Made by a program: the position numbers and the translations under genes
The notes under the pieces: generated by a model
Told to the model about the DNA's origin: nothing
Seen by the model: only the letters and a program-made list of their open reading frames with translations
Database searches by the model: none
Source of the DNA: Stappia sp. MMSF_3263
GTDB lineage: Bacteria > Pseudomonadota > Alphaproteobacteria > Rhizobiales > Stappiaceae
Assembly: GCF_030733745.1 (NCBI RefSeq)
Contig: NZ_JASHIK010000015.1
Location: 1-64,000, forward strand
Length of the DNA stretch: 64,000 bases
Direction: 5' to 3'
Shown: positions 46,962-56,179 of the stretch, piece by piece
How positions within the stretch are numbered: position 1 is the first letter of the stretch
Layout: each line of letters opens with the position of its first letter

Positions 46962-48476
46962 TCAACGGCCGGCCTGCTGGAGCTTCCGCCGGCGCAGCGC
47001 CTTGAGCAGCGGCGCGCCGACGAGAACCATCAGCATGAACACGAACAGGGCAAGCGCCATCGGCCGCTCGAAGAGATAGTTGAACGGCTGGCCGTTGGAA
47101 ATCTGCAGGGTGCGCACCAGCTCCCCTTCCATCATGCGGCCGAGCAGCAGACCGATCACCGTTGCCGCGACCGGATAGTCGTTGCGGCGCATCAGCCAGC
47201 CAAGGGCCGCGAACGCGGCGACGGTCAGCGGTCCGGCAACCGTACCCGTGATGCCGTAGCCGCCCCAGGCGCACATCGCCAGGACGCTTGGCACCAGATA
47301 CGCGAGTGGAACCCGCACCACCATTCCCAGAACCCGCAGCATCAGCAGGCCGATGACGGCCAGCAACAGGACCTGCCCCAGATTGCCGAGAATGATCGAA
47401 TAGACCACCTCGGTCTGGTTGCGAATGAAGGAGGGGCCGCCGACGATGTTGTGAAAGGAGAAGGCGGCGAGCAGCACGGCGGTTGCCGCGCCGCCGGGAA
47501 TGCCGAGCGCCAGAAGCGCCGTCATCGAGCCGCCTTCCGAACTGCTGTTGGCGGATTCGGCCGCGATAACGCCTTCAGGCGCGCCCTTGCCGAAGATCTC
47601 GGGCGTTCTGGATGTCCTTCTGGCCTCGCCATAGGACACCAGATTGGCAACCGAGGACCCGACGCCGGGGATCGCCCCGATCACCGCGCCGATAAGGCTG
47701 CCGCGAACAAGTACGCCGGGGTAGCGAAAGGTTTCGCCCACGCCGCGCAGGATCCTGGAAAAAGCGATGTCACGCTGCGCTTCGTCCTGAACCAGATAGG
47801 CGCTGCCGCGCAGCCGCAGAAGCTCCGAGGCAGCGAAAATGCCGATCATAGCCGGCACGACCGAAATGCCATCGAGCAGATGCGGATTGCCGACGGAGGT
47901 GCGCATGACGCCGGTGGTCGACATGCCGATCTGGCTCAGCATCAGGCCGAAAAACCCCGCAAGCAGTCCCTTTGACAGGCTGCTGTCGTTGAGCGTGGCG
48001 ATGAGGGTGAGCCCCCACAGGACGACGACGACCATCTCCATGGGGCCGACCTTCAGCACCAGCGCGGCCAGCGGGTTGATGAGCAGGAGCAGCAGGACAT
48101 AGCCGACAAACGCCCCCACCACCGACGCGGCGAGGCCAAGGCCAAGCGCCTCGTTGTGCTTGCCCTGCCGGGCCATCGGGTAGCCATCGAAGGCGGTGGC
48201 GATCGACGAGGATGAACCTGGAATGTTCATCAGGATCGCTGTTACGCCACCTCCGTAAGCTCCGCCGGTGAAGATCGAGGTGAGGAACAGCATGGCCTGC
48301 AGGAAGTCCATGCCGAAGGTGACAGGCAGGAAGACGGCCATGGCCATCGATATCTGCAGGCCCGGGATCGAGCCGAAAATCAGGCCTATCAGCAGGCCGG
48401 GGACGACCCACAGCCACGGCTCGAAGCTGGCGAAGAGCAGGCCAAAGGCCTGGGAAAGGGCGAAATGGTCGATCAT
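46962..48476 (-). CDS. tctA: Tripartite tricarboxylate transporter large subunit TctA
   Basis: 504 residues, full TctA length, about 11-12 membrane segments. Signature blocks: GLIFGSIPGLQISMAMAVFL, FTGGAYGGGVTAILMNIPGS, SSIATAFDGYPMARQGK and the second repeat GAIPGVGSSVANLVSYGEA, LALGIPGGAATAVLLAAF. It forms the cation-coupled import channel with TctB. One base separates it from tctB. Confidence 0.95.
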   Translation of the reverse strand: MIDHFALSQAFGLLFASFEPWLWVVPGLLIGLIFGSIPGLQISMAMAVFLPVTFGMDFLQAMLFLTSIFTGGAYGGGVTAILMNIPGSSSSIATAFDGYPMARQGKHNEALGLGLAASVVGAFVGYVLLLLLINPLAALVLKVGPMEMVVVVLWGLTLIATLNDSSLSKGLLAGFFGLMLSQIGMSTTGVMRTSVGNPHLLDGISVVPAMIGIFAASELLRLRGSAYLVQDEAQRDIAFSRILRGVGETFRYPGVLVRGSLIGAVIGAIPGVGSSVANLVSYGEARRTSRTPEIFGKGAPEGVIAAESANSSSEGGSMTALLALGIPGGAATAVLLAAFSFHNIVGGPSFIRNQTEVVYSIILGNLGQVLLLAVIGLLMLRVLGMVVRVPLAYLVPSVLAMCAWGGYGITGTVAGPLTVAAFAALGWLMRRNDYPVAATVIGLLLGRMMEGELVRTLQISNGQPFNYLFERPMALALFVFMLMVLVGAPLLKALRRRKLQQAGR

Positions 48477-48477
48477 T

Positions 48478-48912
48478 TCAGAACACCAGCGTCAGCATCG
48501 GGTAAGGGAAGAGCGAACCGAACCCCTTGACCAGAACGACAGTGAAGACCGCGGCGTAAAGCGGCGGCTGCCACAGGCCGCGCCCGCCACTCATCACGAC
48601 CCCGGCCCAGACAAAGACGAAGGTCGCGACATCGAAACCGACATGCGTGAGCGCAAGGCAGAAGGCGCTGAAGCCGGCAAGCAGAAGGAGATCGCCCCAT
48701 GCTCCGCTCCCGACATCCTCGCGCGCGGGCTTGCGCAACGCGCTCGCAAGAATGACCGGCAGGAGCACGCCAAGCACAGCCGCCACCGGCGCGACCACCA
48801 CGAGATTGTTGAGCGAGGTGGAGGCGGACACGGCGCTCCAGAGTATGAAGCCTGATATGGCAAGCACAACACCGAGCAATGCGGCATGCGTGGCCGGGAA
48901 TCTCGTGGTCAT
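48478..48912 (-). CDS. tctB: Tripartite tricarboxylate transporter small subunit TctB
   Basis: 144 residues with four membrane segments (ALLGVVLAISGFILWSAVS, LVVVAPVAAVLGVLLPVILA, LLLLAGFSAFCLALTHVGFD, VATFVFVWAGVVMSGGRGLW), the TctB pattern. It lies between tctC and tctA on the same strand. The family is poorly conserved, so the call leans on size, topology and position. Confidence 0.9.
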   Translation of the reverse strand: MTTRFPATHAALLGVVLAISGFILWSAVSASTSLNNLVVVAPVAAVLGVLLPVILASALRKPAREDVGSGAWGDLLLLAGFSAFCLALTHVGFDVATFVFVWAGVVMSGGRGLWQPPLYAAVFTVVLVKGFGSLFPYPMLTLVF

Positions 48913-48939
48913 GTCCGTCCCTCGCTCCTGCAGGGTCGA

Positions 48940-48970
48940 GAAAGAAAGCGGGAGCCGATGCTCCCGCTTT
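48940..48970 (-). terminator. Internal hairpin between tctC and tctB
   Basis: AAGCGGGAG (48946-48954) and CTCCCGCTT (48961-48969) form a 9-bp stem with a 6-base loop; on the minus strand TCTTTCTC follows. It lies after the tctC stop and before tctB, so it probably lets excess binding protein be made relative to the membrane subunits. Confidence 0.75.
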
Positions 48971-48975
48971 GCTGC

Positions 48976-49971
48976 CTACTCTTTGGTGTCAAAGCGCTTC
49001 AGCACTTCGAAGTTGGACTTGATGATCCCGGTGGTACGTTCCGGCCCGAGCCACTCCGTGCCGATTTTCTGCGCCTTGAGGCCGGCGACGAATTCCTCGT
49101 CTTCGAGAACAGCCTTGTAGGCGGCGACCATCTTCTGGAAGGCTTCGGGATGGTCCCGCTTGAAGGCCGCGTGAGCCGCCAGGCCGCGCATTGAACCGGC
49201 CAGCACGGGGACGGCGGCGAGCCCGTTCTTTTCGAGAGCGGCGTTGAGGGTCGGCGCATCCCAGTCTTCGCTGGGCTCGTCGGCGGCCAGCGCGAGCGGG
49301 CGCACATATTCCGCCACCGACAGCGTGCCGTCGGCGGCAAGCACGGTCATGTCGACCTGCCCGCCGGCCACGGCGGTGCGTGCCGCGCCGCCCGACTGGT
49401 AGGTCACGACGTTAACGGCACTCTTGTCGACGCCAAAGGCTTCGAGCGCCAGTTCGAGATTGATGGCACCGGTCGACCCCGGAACCACGGAAACCTTCAA
49501 TTTGCCGGGCTCGGCCTTGGCTGCCGCCATGAATTCGGCAAGCGTCTTGTACGGCGTCTCGGCATTGACCGCGAAGAGGTCGTGATCGTTCCACTGGCCA
49601 TTGATGAAGGCAAAGTCGTCCAGCGAATAATCCGCGTCAAAGCGCAGGATCGCGTTGGAAATGTAGGGATGGATCGACGTGGCGAGGAAATAGCTGCCAT
49701 CCGCCGGCATCTGGGAGAAATAGGTATGGCCGACATGGCCGCCGCCACCCTTCTGGTTGACCACCGAGATCGGCGTTCCGAGTTCCTCCTGGAGGCGCTG
49801 CGCCAGCGCGCGGGCCGTGCGGTCCGCCGAACCGCCCGGTCCAAGCGCCACGACGAAAGTGATCTTGCGCGGCGGCCAGGCCTCCTCGGCGGTGGCTGCG
49901 ACGGGCTGCAGCGCTGCGACCAGCGACAGGCCGAGCGCGGCTGCGGCGATTGCGAGTTTTCTCATGGACAA
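48976..49971 (-). CDS. tctC: Tripartite tricarboxylate transporter binding protein TctC (Bug family)
   Basis: 331 residues. Signal peptide MRKLAIAAAALGLSLVAALQ, cleavage near ATAEEAWP (three residues after the first Met MSM). Bug-family blocks: WPPRKITFVVALGPGGSADR, RALAQRLQEELGTPISVVNQ, KGGGGHVGHTYF and QSGGAARTAVAGGQVDMTVL. It captures a carboxylate in the periplasm. First gene of tctCBA-abrB and divergent from the GntR gene. The ligand is unknown; the neighbouring prpF-like and lyase genes point to a tricarboxylate. Confidence 0.93.
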   Translation of the reverse strand: MSMRKLAIAAAALGLSLVAALQPVAATAEEAWPPRKITFVVALGPGGSADRTARALAQRLQEELGTPISVVNQKGGGGHVGHTYFSQMPADGSYFLATSIHPYISNAILRFDADYSLDDFAFINGQWNDHDLFAVNAETPYKTLAEFMAAAKAEPGKLKVSVVPGSTGAINLELALEAFGVDKSAVNVVTYQSGGAARTAVAGGQVDMTVLAADGTLSVAEYVRPLALAADEPSEDWDAPTLNAALEKNGLAAVPVLAGSMRGLAAHAAFKRDHPEAFQKMVAAYKAVLEDEEFVAGLKAQKIGTEWLGPERTTGIIKSNFEVLKRFDTKE

Positions 49972-50065
49972 GCGTCCTCCCAGACTTTGTGGTTGTCATA
50001 TTGTAGTTCAATTTTAAGAGGCCCAGAGTTATCCCGCCCCCACTTCTCATGTCAAGAGATTGAAC

Positions 50066-50160
50066 ATTGTTGACATATCGATGATTTTTAAGGATTTTAC
50101 GGGCTGTCGCGAATTTCGAATTTCGGAAAATCGTCTCCGGAGATGAAAATTGTCAACAAT
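50066..50160. promoter_or_regulatory. Probable GntR operators in the tctC/gntR divergent promoter
   Basis: ATTGTTGACA at 50066-50075 and its inverse ATTGTCAACAAT at 50149-50160 are inverted copies 83 bases apart, the second covering the gntR start. The TTGTNNACAA shape suits FadR/FCD-type GntR regulators, so autoregulation and control of tctC are likely. Confidence 0.6.
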
Positions 50161-50836
50161 AATGGATAAATCTCGCGGCCTTGCCGCCGAGCGACTGGCT
50201 GACGAATTGCGGGAAGATATCCTTGCAGGCCGCCTCCCCTCGGGCGCGCGTCTTGGCGAAGTGGCACTGGCGGAACGGTTCGCGGTGAGCCGGGGACCGG
50301 TGCGCGCAGCGCTGAACCTGCTGAGCGAAGCCGGCATTGTGACGATTGTTCCCAATAGCGGTGCGCGGGTGCGCGAGATGGGCCGTGCGGACGCGCGGGC
50401 ACTTTATGAAATTCGCGCCGCCCTGGAGGCCGAGGCGGCAATGCTCGCGGCCTCCAGGGCGGCGCCTGAAACCGCAGCGCGGTTTGGCGATCTGCTTGAT
50501 CAGCACGCCGGCGAGATCGCGGCGCATCCGGAAGGCGCCTACCTGCAAGGCGGCGGTGACCGCGATTTTCACATGGTTGTCGCGCGAATGGCCGGGAACC
50601 CCCTGATCCTGCGCTATCTGGCACGCGAGCTTTATCCGCAACTCTCGCTTCTGCGCGTCAAGCACCGCAACGTCGTCGGACGCGGGGCCGAGGCACTGAA
50701 CGAGCACAAGCGCATCGCGACGGCGATCGCCGACGGGGACGCCGAAGTGGCCGGCCTGCTGATGCGCCGGCACATCCGCAACAGCTGGACCGCGCTCGAG
50801 GCGCAGCTTTCCGAGACCGCCGGGGAGACGGAATGA
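50150..50836 (+). CDS. GntR-family regulator (FadR/FCD type)
   Basis: 228 residues. N-terminal winged HTH: LADELREDILAGRLPSGARL, LAERFAVSRGPVRAALNLL, SEAGIVTIVPNSGARV. C-terminal FCD ligand domain with the usual metal-binding residues in YEIRAALEAEAAML, GDRDFHMVVARMAGN and EHKRIATAIADGDAE. The TTG at 50150 has GGAG seven bases upstream; an ATG at 50162 lacks a site, so TTG is preferred. It overlaps the next gene by ATGA. It probably represses the transporter and catabolic genes until the carboxylate is present. Confidence 0.92.
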   Translation: MSTIMDKSRGLAAERLADELREDILAGRLPSGARLGEVALAERFAVSRGPVRAALNLLSEAGIVTIVPNSGARVREMGRADARALYEIRAALEAEAAMLAASRAAPETAARFGDLLDQHAGEIAAHPEGAYLQGGGDRDFHMVVARMAGNPLILRYLARELYPQLSLLRVKHRNVVGRGAEALNEHKRIATAIADGDAEVAGLLMRRHIRNSWTALEAQLSETAGETE

Positions 50837-52002
50837 GCCAGAAACGCATCCCGGCGGCCTTTATTCGTGGAGGCACTTCCAAGGCGGTTGTCCTGAAGCG
50901 CCAGGACCTGCCGGAGGACGAAGCGGCCTGGCCGCATCTCTTCGCCGCGCTTATGGGAAGTCCGGACCCCAACAAGCGGCAACTCGACGGCATGGGCGGC
51001 GGAATCTCCTCGCTCAGCAAGGTGTGCGTGGTCGGCCCGGCCAGCCGTGACGACGCCGACATCGACTATACCTTTGCCCAGATCGGCGTGGACAGCGATA
51101 CCGTCGACTTCAGCGGCAATTGCGGGAACATGAGTTCCGCCATGGGACCTTTCGCCTATGACGAGGGCCTGGTCGAAGGGCCGCGGGACGGCGAAGCCAT
51201 GGTTCGCATCCACAACACGAATTCCGGCAAGATGATCCTCGCCCGTTTTGCCGTGTCGGCCGGCCGCGCGATCGTGACGGGAGAGGCGACCGTTCCCGGC
51301 GTTCATGGCACCGGCGCGCCGGTCGCGCTGGACTTTCTCGATCCCTCCGACACGTTCGGGCGGGGCGCCCTGCCTGACGGGCAGGCCTCGCACGTGCTGA
51401 CGCTCGAGGATGGCCGCAAGGTGCGCGTGACAATGATCGACGCCGCCGTTCCCTCGGTCTTTGTTGCGGCAGGCGAAGTTGCCGGCGACACGTGCAGCCA
51501 TCCCGGCGCGATCGACGAGGACGCGGCGCTGATGGCGCGGCTTGAAGACATCCGGCGGCAGGCATCTCTCATCATGGGGCTGACGACCGATCTCCAGGCG
51601 GCGGCGGAGCGCATCGCGACGCCGAAGGTGGCAATGATCGGCCCCGCCGCCGCCTATAAGGACCTTTCAGGCGAAACCCATCCGGCGGAGGCCCAGGACC
51701 TGCAGATCCGCATGATCTCGGCCGGCCAGGCGCATCGGGCGGTTCCGGTGACCGGCGCGCTGGCTCTTGCCTGCGCCGCCGTGGTTGACGGGTCCGTTGT
51801 CAACGCCTGCATCTCGAAGGGCGCCGATCCGTTGAACCTGCGCATCGGCACGCCGAGCGGCATCGTCACCGTGGGGGCGACGCGCGACCCCGAAAGCGGC
51901 GTCATCAGCGTCGCGCGCATCCTTCGCACCCAGCGGCGCCTGATGGACGGACACATCTACGTGCCGCACCCCGCCGCAAACCCCTTTGCCCAACAGGACT
52001 GA
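50833..52002 (+). CDS. PrpF-family isomerase (aconitate/oxalomesaconate type)
   Basis: 389 residues, the PrpF length. Conserved starts RIPAAFIRGGTSKAVVLKR, GSPDPNKRQLDGMGGGISSL, SKVCVVGPAS and DFSGNCGNMSSAMGPFA (site with the catalytic Cys), plus HRAVPVTGALALACAA near the end. PrpF proteins move double bonds in methylaconitate, 4-oxalomesaconate or related tricarboxylates. It overlaps gntR by four bases and is 17 bases ahead of the lyase gene. With TctCBA next door it likely acts on the imported tricarboxylate. The exact substrate is open. Confidence 0.9.
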   Translation: MSQKRIPAAFIRGGTSKAVVLKRQDLPEDEAAWPHLFAALMGSPDPNKRQLDGMGGGISSLSKVCVVGPASRDDADIDYTFAQIGVDSDTVDFSGNCGNMSSAMGPFAYDEGLVEGPRDGEAMVRIHNTNSGKMILARFAVSAGRAIVTGEATVPGVHGTGAPVALDFLDPSDTFGRGALPDGQASHVLTLEDGRKVRVTMIDAAVPSVFVAAGEVAGDTCSHPGAIDEDAALMARLEDIRRQASLIMGLTTDLQAAAERIATPKVAMIGPAAAYKDLSGETHPAEAQDLQIRMISAGQAHRAVPVTGALALACAAVVDGSVVNACISKGADPLNLRIGTPSGIVTVGATRDPESGVISVARILRTQRRLMDGHIYVPHPAANPFAQQD

Positions 52003-52019
52003 CGAAAGAGACACGCTTC

Positions 52020-52892
52020 ATGCTGAACCACGAAATCAACCGCGCCTTCAAACGACGTATCCTGGAGGGCGGCGCCATTCTCATGCCGGGCGCGGCCAAC
52101 GCGCTTGCGGCGCGCGTCATAGAAGATCAGGGGTTCGAGGCGATCTATCTGTCCGGCGCGGGGCTCACCAACACCTATCTCGGCATGCCCGACATGGGGT
52201 TCGTCGGCCTCAGCGAGATTGCGCAGCACACCTCGACCATCCGCGACGCGACCGAACTGCCCATCGTGGTTGATGCCGACAACGGTTTCGGCAATGCGCT
52301 CAACGTGCGTCACACGATCCGTACGCTCGAGCGCGCGGGTGCCAGCGCGGTGCAGCTCGAGGATCAGAAGACGCCCAAGCGGTGCGGCCATTTTTCCGGC
52401 AAGGAAGTGGTTCCGCTGGAAGAGGCGCGCTCCCGCATTCGCGCGGCAGTGGACGCACGGCAGGATGAAAACACCCTCATTGTCGCACGGACTGACGCCC
52501 GCGCCACCCACGGCTACAATGAAGCGCTGGATCGCGCCGCCGCCTTCATCGAGGACGGCGCCGACATCACCTTCGTCGAAGCACCGCAATCGGCAGACGA
52601 AATGCGCGGCATTCCAGCCGCGCTGAAAGGCACGCCGCAACTCGTGAACCTGGTCGTCGGCGGCAAGACGCCGATCCTCGACCTGAACGAACTGGGCGAG
52701 ATGGGCTTCTCGCTGGTGCTCTATGCGAATGTCGCCCTGCAATCTGCCGTCTACGGAATGCAGCAGGCGCTCGGACAGCTCAAGGACACCGGCAGGATGG
52801 ACGAAGGCGGGCCGGTGGCTAGTTTCCTCGAGCGCCAGCGCATGGTGCGCAAGGAGCTCTTCGACGAGCTTGAAAAGCGCTATGCCATCTAG
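52020..52892 (+). CDS. Isocitrate lyase/PEP mutase family lyase (methylisocitrate lyase-like)
   Basis: 290 residues, TIM-barrel ICL/PEPM family. Motifs: AILMPGAANALAARVIEDQ, EAIYLSGAGL, PIVVDADNGFGNA (Mg site), AVQLEDQKTPKRCGH (the KxCGH loop with catalytic Cys), LIVARTDAR and DITFVEAPQS. This set matches 2-methylisocitrate lyase (PrpB) and 2,3-dimethylmalate or oxaloacetate-cleaving relatives. Third gene of gntR-prpF-lyase. It probably cleaves the product of the PrpF-like isomerase route to pyruvate/succinate-type products. Whether methylcitrate is involved is unclear: no prpC or prpD is here. Confidence 0.9.
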   Translation: MLNHEINRAFKRRILEGGAILMPGAANALAARVIEDQGFEAIYLSGAGLTNTYLGMPDMGFVGLSEIAQHTSTIRDATELPIVVDADNGFGNALNVRHTIRTLERAGASAVQLEDQKTPKRCGHFSGKEVVPLEEARSRIRAAVDARQDENTLIVARTDARATHGYNEALDRAAAFIEDGADITFVEAPQSADEMRGIPAALKGTPQLVNLVVGGKTPILDLNELGEMGFSLVLYANVALQSAVYGMQQALGQLKDTGRMDEGGPVASFLERQRMVRKELFDELEKRYAI

Positions 52893-53453
52893 CGCCTCCA
52901 CCAGGATTGCAGACTTGGTCTGAAGAGGCACGCGCTTGGATAAGGCTGCATTCCCGCCTCTTGTGGGCTACCCGAGGGGAGGATGACTCGTCTGGGCGGT
53001 GATCTTTGCATCCGGCTGCCTGGGGCGATGGGCGGAGGTGTTTCGGCACATGCGGCGGAACGGTGCTTGCGGATCGGGATGTCGAGGGCTGATGCGTGCC
53101 GCCGCTGTGGCCAGACCCTCGCCCATCCTGCTGGCGAAGCGGAGATGCGCGGTTTCCTCGGCAATCGGGCTGTTCCTTGATCAGCTCAGGAAAAGACAGC
53201 GCAGGCCGCCGAGCGGTGACGGCCAGGCTTTGGTGGCCCGTTGACCTCGGGCGCATGACCAAGGCCTTGATGCCGTTGCGGGCCCGTATGAACGGGGTGC
53301 TGTGCCCGTGGTAAATATCAAGGTTATTTTTACGAAGTTCCCCAGCGGCCAACAGCCATTGTAACGTGTGGACCATTGGTTAATTGCAACCGACATTCTG
53401 TGTCGGTTGCCCGGTGCACATGGTGTCCCGGTCGTTGTCAAAGGACCTTTGCC
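52893..53453. other. Intergenic, about 560 bp
   Basis: Short overlapping frames on both strands, none convincing. Near its right end is the perfect hairpin at 53386-53410, just upstream of the 907-residue exported protein. Confidence 0.55.
53386..53410 (+). repeat. Perfect hairpin upstream of exported-protein gene
   Basis: GCAACCGACA-TTCTG-TGTCGGTTGC: 10-bp arms with a 5-base loop, 43 bases before the ATG at 53454. It could be an operator or a 5' UTR structure. Confidence 0.7.
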
Positions 53454-56177
53454 ATGAAGCCCTTGCTGTCGCTGCCAATTGCTGTCTGCCTGGTGCTGGC
53501 ACCGATGCATGAGGGCAGGGCTGCGTCGTTGACGGCTGTCGAGGCGGTGAAGATATCGACCCGGCTGGGGGCATCGGTTTCCAAGGCCTATCTCGATCAC
53601 GAAAGCATTGAGATTCCGCCATCTTCTCTGTCCCCGGAAGCGCGCAGCCAGGAGGTCGAGACGGCGCTGGCGCGTTACCAGACCGCCAAGAATCTCTATA
53701 GCGGGGCATCGACCGGCACCCAGATGGTCAAGGCGGTTGCCGGTGCAGGGTTTGCATTGGGCACGCTTTATACCGGCGGGGCCCTGCCACTCGTTTTGCT
53801 TGGTGTCGGCTCTGCGGCAAGCCTTGAGATGACCGATCTTTGGATCGAGAAGCGCGGGCGTGAGAACACGGGCCTGATGCTTGCGGCGCTGTCGAAGGAC
53901 CTCATGGCGGAAACCGGTGCCGCGTCGGTTGAGGATCTTCTGGCCGATCCCGAACGGATTGGCCGTGTGTTGCGGGAACGGGACCAGTTCCTGAAGGACA
54001 TCAAGGCACGCGCGAAAGCGTCTGGCGATGACAGGTTGCTCGATGTCGCAGCCGAGGCGCTGGAGGCCTTTGCCGCCAATGTCGAGACGACCGAGTTCGA
54101 AACCCTGGTGGCGACGGCCGGCTCGCTTGCCGATCTCGACAAGCGTTTCGCCGATTTCGCCGAGGAAATGACCGACAGCCTTGAGCGGGTTGAGGGGCGG
54201 CTGGGCGAGCAAGCAAACCTCATCGGGTCCATCCAGAACGATGTGACGGCCCTGCGTGATCAGGTCGTTGTGCTCGATGAAAAGATCGACACGCTTGGCG
54301 CCAATCAGGACCTGATCGTCGATTTCATGTTCTCTGGGCTCGGTGCGGCCGAGAAGGCGGCGGCCTTGCGCAGTGGGTTGCTCGATCGTCGCATTGTCTG
54401 TCCGCAGGCGCGGGCGGATTGTGACCCCGCGGCGGTCAAGGCAGCAATGATCGAGCGTTTCGAAACGGATGCGCGCATCAAAGAGAATGTTGCGTTGGCC
54501 GGTGATATCCTCAAAGGCATCAATGATGTCTCGACCATCGCCACGAACCTCAACCTTGACATTGGCGAGGATGGGCAGAAGGCGCTGGAAGTCGCCGGGG
54601 CTGCCGTCAACGCCTATATTGGTTTTATGGCCGGCGACTATCTTGGCGCGGTCGCCTCGATCACCGGCATCTTCCGCAAGAAGTCGGATCCGGATGCTGA
54701 ACGCTTCAAAATCATGATGAAGTTCCTGCAGGAGCAGTTCGCGGCGGTTAATCGCCAGCTCCAGACGATTCAGGAGAACCAGAAGAAGATCTTCGATGCC
54801 GTCATCGGCCTGTCTCAACAGCTGGAGACCGTCTATCTCGAACTCGACGGACGTCTTGCCCGCATGGAGTTCGAGCAGCGTCAGATTTCCGACAATCTGA
54901 AGCAGCTCGTCTGGGCGCCCTGGCAGTCGTGCTTTTCTGTCTATGCCTACGCTTTGCAGAACGGCCATGTCGGGGAGCGGACGCTCCAGTTCCCCGATTT
55001 CGCTGCCATTCGCGAGGTGGCCGATGCCAGGGCACCGCAGGCGCGTGACTGCATGAACACCGTGACCGTGGCGCTCGACAGCCTGAACTCCATGTCGGGC
55101 TTTGCCAATTTTCTGGACCTGTCGATCTCCCTCAATCCGGCCAGCGTGGCTGCCAACGCAAACCTGTCTGAGGCGCTTGCGGACGATGCCAACAGGTGGA
55201 ACCATCTGGAGACGGTATTCCGCAACACCATCGCGCACCCTGCCACACGCATTGCCGAAGACTGGGCCGGGCGGAACAATCTGTCCGCCGAGGCCTTGTT
55301 CTATTTGCTGGCCTCGGATCTTTACAGCGTTGGCGATCTACAGCAGATCCGCGAGCGCATCGCTGATGGCAGCCTGCCATCGAGCTGTGCCTCGGGGGGA
55401 GAGGAATTTGCGATCATCCGCGGGCTTGTCTGTCTGCCGGGGGAAAGTTCGGCGGCGCTGGCCATGCGTCACGCGCGCTCTGTGCTGTCGACGGACATCA
55501 TGCTCGATGTGGTCGACTGGATGGTCGTCGTCGCCCAGCTTGGCAACATCTACGACAAGGACCCGGGAAGGTTCGCCCAGACTCTCCAGGCTGTCAGTCG
55601 TCTGCCGAATTACAACGCAGGAAACGAGATCGTTTCCCGGATGATCGACGCGACGACGCTGGCACTCGCCTCCCAGTATCGCATCTATGGCCAGGTGACG
55701 GCGCTTGGCGCGGCGCAGGACATTGCCGAGGGGCGGGCGGGCCGCGATCATCTGCTGGTATTGGCCAACAACCCCTATCTCGCCGACAACACGATGACGA
55801 TCCTGCTGCATCTCAAACGCGGCACCTGGGATCTGGAAAAGGGAGTTGTCGGGCCGAGCTTTGAGGCGCGCTATACACAGGCGCTCCTTCACGCCCGCGA
55901 GGATGTGCCGACCCGTTTCGAGCCGCTCCACGCCCTGTTCGGGCGGGCACATGCCTTTGCACTCGACGGAGATGGCCGGACCGCGCTGGCTCTGGAGGTC
56001 GACGGGGAGACAGTGCATCTGCGCCTGCCGGCGCCGACGCAGCTGGTCGAGGGCCGTCTGGTCTATCCGCCGAACGTCTATGCGCTCAGAGCCAGGAAGG
56101 ACGGTCTTGTCGATCGCCGTCTTGACTATGAGTTTGGCGCCGAGCCCGAGCTTGTCCTCAGCATTCTGGAGAACTGA
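53454..56177 (+). CDS. Exported coiled-coil protein with hydrophobic segments, function unknown
   Basis: 907 residues. Signal peptide MKPLLSLPIAVCLVLAPMHE, cleavage near GRAA; AAAGGA precedes the ATG. A long hydrophobic stretch lies near residues 90-127 (MVKAVAGAGFALGTLYTGGA then LPLVLLGVGSAASLEM), a heptad-rich coiled coil near 240-295 (RVEGRLGEQANLIGSIQ, DEKIDTLGANQDLIVDF) and a second hydrophobic part near 382-410 (NAYIGFMAGDYLGAVASIT). The rest is helical. This layout recalls alpha-helical pore-forming toxins (Hbl/XaxA style), but no family signature was recognised. It is two bases ahead of a PASTA protein gene, so the two are cotranscribed. Confidence 0.75.
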   Translation: MKPLLSLPIAVCLVLAPMHEGRAASLTAVEAVKISTRLGASVSKAYLDHESIEIPPSSLSPEARSQEVETALARYQTAKNLYSGASTGTQMVKAVAGAGFALGTLYTGGALPLVLLGVGSAASLEMTDLWIEKRGRENTGLMLAALSKDLMAETGAASVEDLLADPERIGRVLRERDQFLKDIKARAKASGDDRLLDVAAEALEAFAANVETTEFETLVATAGSLADLDKRFADFAEEMTDSLERVEGRLGEQANLIGSIQNDVTALRDQVVVLDEKIDTLGANQDLIVDFMFSGLGAAEKAAALRSGLLDRRIVCPQARADCDPAAVKAAMIERFETDARIKENVALAGDILKGINDVSTIATNLNLDIGEDGQKALEVAGAAVNAYIGFMAGDYLGAVASITGIFRKKSDPDAERFKIMMKFLQEQFAAVNRQLQTIQENQKKIFDAVIGLSQQLETVYLELDGRLARMEFEQRQISDNLKQLVWAPWQSCFSVYAYALQNGHVGERTLQFPDFAAIREVADARAPQARDCMNTVTVALDSLNSMSGFANFLDLSISLNPASVAANANLSEALADDANRWNHLETVFRNTIAHPATRIAEDWAGRNNLSAEALFYLLASDLYSVGDLQQIRERIADGSLPSSCASGGEEFAIIRGLVCLPGESSAALAMRHARSVLSTDIMLDVVDWMVVVAQLGNIYDKDPGRFAQTLQAVSRLPNYNAGNEIVSRMIDATTLALASQYRIYGQVTALGAAQDIAEGRAGRDHLLVLANNPYLADNTMTILLHLKRGTWDLEKGVVGPSFEARYTQALLHAREDVPTRFEPLHALFGRAHAFALDGDGRTALALEVDGETVHLRLPAPTQLVEGRLVYPPNVYALRARKDGLVDRRLDYEFGAEPELVLSILEN

Positions 56178-56179
56178 CC

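Noticed and set aside
52983-53376. Short frames on both strands before the exported coiled-coil gene
   Set aside because: Short, overlapping, biased composition, no recognisable domain.
53181-55238. 685-residue minus-strand frame
   Set aside because: Antisense to the exported 907-residue protein, which has a signal peptide and ribosome site.
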